Source of the DNA: an uncultured bacterium
GTDB lineage: Bacteria; Desulfobacterota; Desulfovibrionia; Desulfovibrionales; Desulfovibrionaceae
NCBI GenBank assembly: GCA_905215675.1
Contig: CAJMRA010000065.1
Coordinates: forward strand, 1-9,700
Length of the DNA: 9,700 nucleotides
Direction: 5' to 3'
In this document: positions 7,187 through 9,700 of the stretch, one piece after another
Layout: every line of letters begins with the position of its first letter
Numbering within the stretch: position 1 is the first letter of the stretch
Position numbers and translations under genes: made by a program
The notes under the pieces: generated by a model
What the model saw: only the letters and a program-made list of their open reading frames with translations
What the model was told of the DNA's origin: nothing
Databases searched by the model: none

Positions 7187-8824
7187 GTGAAGGAGCGTTG
7201 CATCATCATTCCCGCGCTGAAAAAGAACGCCGTCATTCCCGATCAGCTGGTCAAGCGACTGGCGGGAGTGACGCTCATGGAGCGCGCGCTGCATACGGCG
7301 CGCGGCGTGGCCGCCGCGGAAGATATCATCGTGTTGACGGACAGTCAGGAAATTACGCTGATTTGCGAACGGGCGGGCGTGGGGGTGCGCTACAATCCGG
7401 CCTTCCGTTTCACCACGCTGAATATTGTGGCGGAAATGCGGGATCTGCTGGAGGAGCTGGCGCAGGAGTATGAACACTGTCTGATTCTGCGCGCTTCCTG
7501 TCCGCTGATGACCTGGGTGGATGTGGAAGACGCCTGGAAACGCTATCGGGAGGCCGATGCCGACAGCCTCGTGACCGTCAAGAGCGTGCGTCAGCGTCTC
7601 TGGAACGTGCAGGGGGACACGCTGGAAAATCTTCTGCGCGACGACGGGGAGCAGGCGCTCGTGCTGGAAAGCCGGGCGCTGATCATTCTGCGTTCCGCGG
7701 CCTTTCTGCGGGCGGTCCGCGCGGGGCGGACGGCCGTCATCGGCAGAACCATCCCCTATTTCCTCAATGATCGCGCCATCGAAATTCAGGGCTATCAGGA
7801 CTGGTGGATTTGCGAGCGTCTTCTGCTGCGGCGTCATGTGATTTTCGTGGTGGCGGGGTGGCCCGCCATCGGCATGGGGCATGTGTTCCGGGCGCTTATG
7901 CTGGCGCATGAAATCACGGATCACAAGATTACCTTCGTCTGCACGCGCCAAAGCGAACTGGCCGTGGAGAGCATCGCGCGGCGCGATTACCGGGTGGTGC
8001 GGCAGGGAGGCGAGGACTTGGCGGACACGGTTCTGCGGCTGCGTCCCGATCTGGTCATCAACGACATCCTGAATACGGACCCGGCCTATATGGCGCGCCT
8101 GCGGGAGTCCGGCTGCCGGATCGTCAATTTCGAGGATGACGGCCCCGGCGCGAAGCTGGCGCACCTTGTGATCAATGCGCTTTACGAACATGGGGACCCG
8201 GAGGATTCCAGAGTCTGTTGCGGGCCGGACTATTTCTGTTTGCGCGACGAATTCGCCGGGGCGCGGCGCTGCACGCTGCAACCGGAAGTGCGGACGCTGC
8301 TCATCACCTTCGGGGGCACGGACTCCGCGGACTGCACCCTGCGGGTACTCAATATTGTGGAACCCCTGTGCAGGGAACGCGGCATCACCATCCGCGTGGT
8401 GGCCGGGCCGGGATACGCGCACAAGGAAAACATGGAGCGCCATATTGCGGCCCTGGGTAATCCGCTGGTAGAATTCACCTGGGCCACCAACGTCATGAGT
8501 CGCATGATGGAAGGGGCGGACATGGCGATCTGCGCCGCCGGGCGGACGGTATACGAGCTGGCCCATATGCGGGTGCCCGCCATTGTCATCGCCCAGCACG
8601 AGCGCGAGGCCAAACATACCTTTGCCCGGGAAAACAACGGCTTTCTCTTTCTCGGCGTGGCCGCGCAGATAAGCGATGCCGCCATTGACGCGGCTTTTCG
8701 TTCCCTGCTGGACGGGCCCCTGCGCGCGACGCTCTTTGCCCGGCAGGCCGCTCTCGACTTCACACGCAACAAGGCCCGCGTCGTCCGGCTCATGCTGGAT
8801 TTGCTGGGCGACATAAAGGACTGA
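7187..8824 (+). CDS. Fusion protein: degenerate NeuA-like cytidylyltransferase plus PseG-like domain
   Basis: Two enzymes of ulosonic-acid biosynthesis appear joined in one 545-residue chain. Residues about 5-210 resemble CMP-sialate synthetase (NeuA): IIPA at the start, LVKRLAGVTLMERAL, and LRASCPLMTWVDVEDAW (101-117), equivalent to the usual LQPTSPLR region. But the signature ARGGSKxIPxKN reads ALKKNAVIPDQL (10-21), and the late metal motif DIDxPED reads EIQGYQD (199-205). Residues about 216-545 resemble PseG, which removes UDP from a 2,4-diacetamido sugar: GMGH (229-232; H232 matches the PseG catalytic His), NFEDDGPGAKLAHLVIN (314-330) and FGGTD (375-379). PseG also belongs to the GT-B/GT28 superfamily, so a transferase role is possible. 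GTG start with AAGGAG. The next gene begins 4 nt after the stop. I infer a sugar-activation role; substrate unknown. Confidence 0.85.
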   Translation: MKERCIIIPALKKNAVIPDQLVKRLAGVTLMERALHTARGVAAAEDIIVLTDSQEITLICERAGVGVRYNPAFRFTTLNIVAEMRDLLEELAQEYEHCLILRASCPLMTWVDVEDAWKRYREADADSLVTVKSVRQRLWNVQGDTLENLLRDDGEQALVLESRALIILRSAAFLRAVRAGRTAVIGRTIPYFLNDRAIEIQGYQDWWICERLLLRRHVIFVVAGWPAIGMGHVFRALMLAHEITDHKITFVCTRQSELAVESIARRDYRVVRQGGEDLADTVLRLRPDLVINDILNTDPAYMARLRESGCRIVNFEDDGPGAKLAHLVINALYEHGDPEDSRVCCGPDYFCLRDEFAGARRCTLQPEVRTLLITFGGTDSADCTLRVLNIVEPLCRERGITIRVVAGPGYAHKENMERHIAALGNPLVEFTWATNVMSRMMEGADMAICAAGRTVYELAHMRVPAIVIAQHEREAKHTFARENNGFLFLGVAAQISDAAIDAAFRSLLDGPLRATLFARQAALDFTRNKARVVRLMLDLLGDIKD

Positions 8825-8828
8825 AACC

Positions 8829-9542
8829 ATGCCCACAAGTACGCTCGGCAAGACCGTGGCCATCGTCCAGGCCCGGCTCGGCTCCAGTCGTCTGCCCATG
8901 AAAAGCCTGCTCTGTCTGCACGGCTATCCCATTATCGACTGGGTGACGCAGCGTCTGTCCACGTCCCGGCTGCTGGACAACATTATCGTCGCCACCCCGG
9001 ACACGCCGATGGACGCGGTGCTGCGCGAACATCTGCGCTCCCGGAATATCGACGCCATGAGCGGATCGGAAAACGACGTCCTGTCCCGCTTCTGTGACGC
9101 CGCCCGCCTGACGGGCGCGGATACCGTCGTGCGCGTCTGTGCCGACAACCCGCTGATCTGGGGTGAGGCCGTGGATCGCCTGCTGCTTTTTTATGCGGTG
9201 ACGCACTGCGATTATGCCTATAATCATATCCCCCGCAATAATCTCTGGCCCGACGGCCTCGGCGCGGAGGTCCTGTCCGCCGAGCTGCTGTTCGATCTGG
9301 AGCGCAAGGCCGAAACGCCGAGCCAGCGGGAACACTGCCTCAATTATATCTGGGATAATGCCGGTCAGTTCCGCATAGCGACCTTTGATCCCGACGAGGC
9401 CGTCTTGCGCCGCCCGGATATCAAGCTGGATATCGACACGCCGCAGGATTTCGCGCGGCTTGCGCTGGCGCCGCTTCGCATAGATATGCGCGCCGACGAG
9501 GTCGTGCAGATCATGGATCGCACCGAAGCGGCGTCCGCATAA
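8829..9542 (+). CDS. SpsF-like cytidylyltransferase family protein
   Basis: This 237-residue protein belongs to the SpsF branch of the CTP-transferase 3 family (relatives of KdsB and NeuA), which attach CMP to acidic sugars. The nucleotide signature ARLGSSRLPMK (15-25) is intact, followed by VRVCADNPLI (101-110), PDGLGAEVL (141-149), REHCLNYIW (167-175) and the metal-binding DIDTPQDF (201-208). Length is normal for the family. It starts 4 nt after the stop of the fusion gene, and its likely ribosome site (AAGGA, 8815-8819) lies inside that gene, so the two are probably translationally coupled. It differs from classical KdsB, which reads roughly IPARxxSTRLPGK. In a kdnBA context it is the best candidate in the window for making the CMP-sugar. 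SpsF proteins are poorly characterised, so the substrate is a guess. Confidence 0.88.
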   Translation: MPTSTLGKTVAIVQARLGSSRLPMKSLLCLHGYPIIDWVTQRLSTSRLLDNIIVATPDTPMDAVLREHLRSRNIDAMSGSENDVLSRFCDAARLTGADTVVRVCADNPLIWGEAVDRLLLFYAVTHCDYAYNHIPRNNLWPDGLGAEVLSAELLFDLERKAETPSQREHCLNYIWDNAGQFRIATFDPDEAVLRRPDIKLDIDTPQDFARLALAPLRIDMRADEVVQIMDRTEAASA

Positions 9543-9600
9543 CCGGCCGCCCTGCCGCGAATGCGTTGGAAACGTCCGCGCGCAACACTAAATCGTTCTT

Positions 9601-9655
9601 CTGGGGGGAAGGGAACCCCCTTGGCTAGCGCACAAGGTGGTTCCCTTCCCCCCAG
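9601..9655 (+). terminator. Large terminator-like hairpin after the sugar gene cluster
   Basis: Perfect 17-bp inverted repeat: CTGGGGGGAAGGGAACC (9601-9617) with GGTTCCCTTCCCCCCAG (9639-9655). CCTT/AAGG extends it inward past one mismatch, leaving an 11-nt loop. It starts 59 nt after the stop of the SpsF-like gene. There is no adjacent T tract on the plus strand, so it may act as a Rho-aided terminator or protect the 3' end. The rest of 9543-9700 shows no gene. Confidence 0.6.
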
Positions 9656-9700
9656 GCCCCCCATCCTTCCCCCAACGCGCTTTTTCAGAGGGGATACAGG

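Overview
The window is GC-rich bacterial DNA. It carries six protein genes, several strong hairpins and an unusual set of intergenic repeats. The gene types (a ClpA with a [S]VGFG ClpP loop, a PAS/sigma-54 activator, surface-sugar genes) and the general look of the intergenic hairpins suggest a Gram-negative bacterium of the Desulfovibrio/Bilophila kind (Desulfovibrionaceae, formerly Deltaproteobacteria). This taxonomic guess is an inference from overall style and not from a marker gene. No rRNA, tRNA, CRISPR array or transposase was seen.

Layout. 1-290: three degenerate tandem repeats of about 108-111 bp (the third shortened), with no gene. 297-325: a 13-bp hairpin touching the end of clpA. 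327-2597 (minus): clpA, the unfoldase of the ClpAP protease. 2663-2806: repeat copy R1, which may also carry the clpA promoter. 2842-4239 (minus): a PAS-AAA+-HTH sigma-54-dependent activator with a GSFSGA variant of the GAFTGA loop. 4240-4659: a 420-bp divergent intergenic region with an orphan hairpin arm, a small inverted repeat and repeat copy R2. 4660-9542 (plus): four sugar genes: a KdnB-type iron-alcohol-dehydrogenase-like enzyme, a KdnA-type PLP aminotransferase, a two-domain protein (degenerate NeuA-like cytidylyltransferase fused to a PseG-like domain), and an SpsF-like cytidylyltransferase. 9601-9655: a large terminator-like hairpin.

How the genes may work together. In Shewanella, KdnB oxidises C8 of Kdo and KdnA transaminates the aldehyde to give 8-amino-8-deoxy-Kdo (Kdo8N), which is then CMP-activated by a KdsB. 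Here the kdnB-kdnA pair is followed not by kdsB but by a NeuA/PseG fusion and an SpsF-like enzyme. The cluster may therefore make and activate Kdo8N or a related 8-amino ulosonic acid by a different route, for LPS or another surface glycan. The fusion's N-terminal domain has lost the usual nucleotide-binding and metal motifs, while the SpsF-like protein keeps them. An intrinsic terminator and a second large hairpin lie between kdnA and the fusion gene, so the four genes may not be one simple transcript.

The most distinctive non-coding signal is a family of dispersed multi-hairpin elements: two 144-bp copies about 91% alike, plus partial copies. In three of the six genes (clpA, kdnB, kdnA) the element starts inside the TAG stop codon itself, as TAGAGC.
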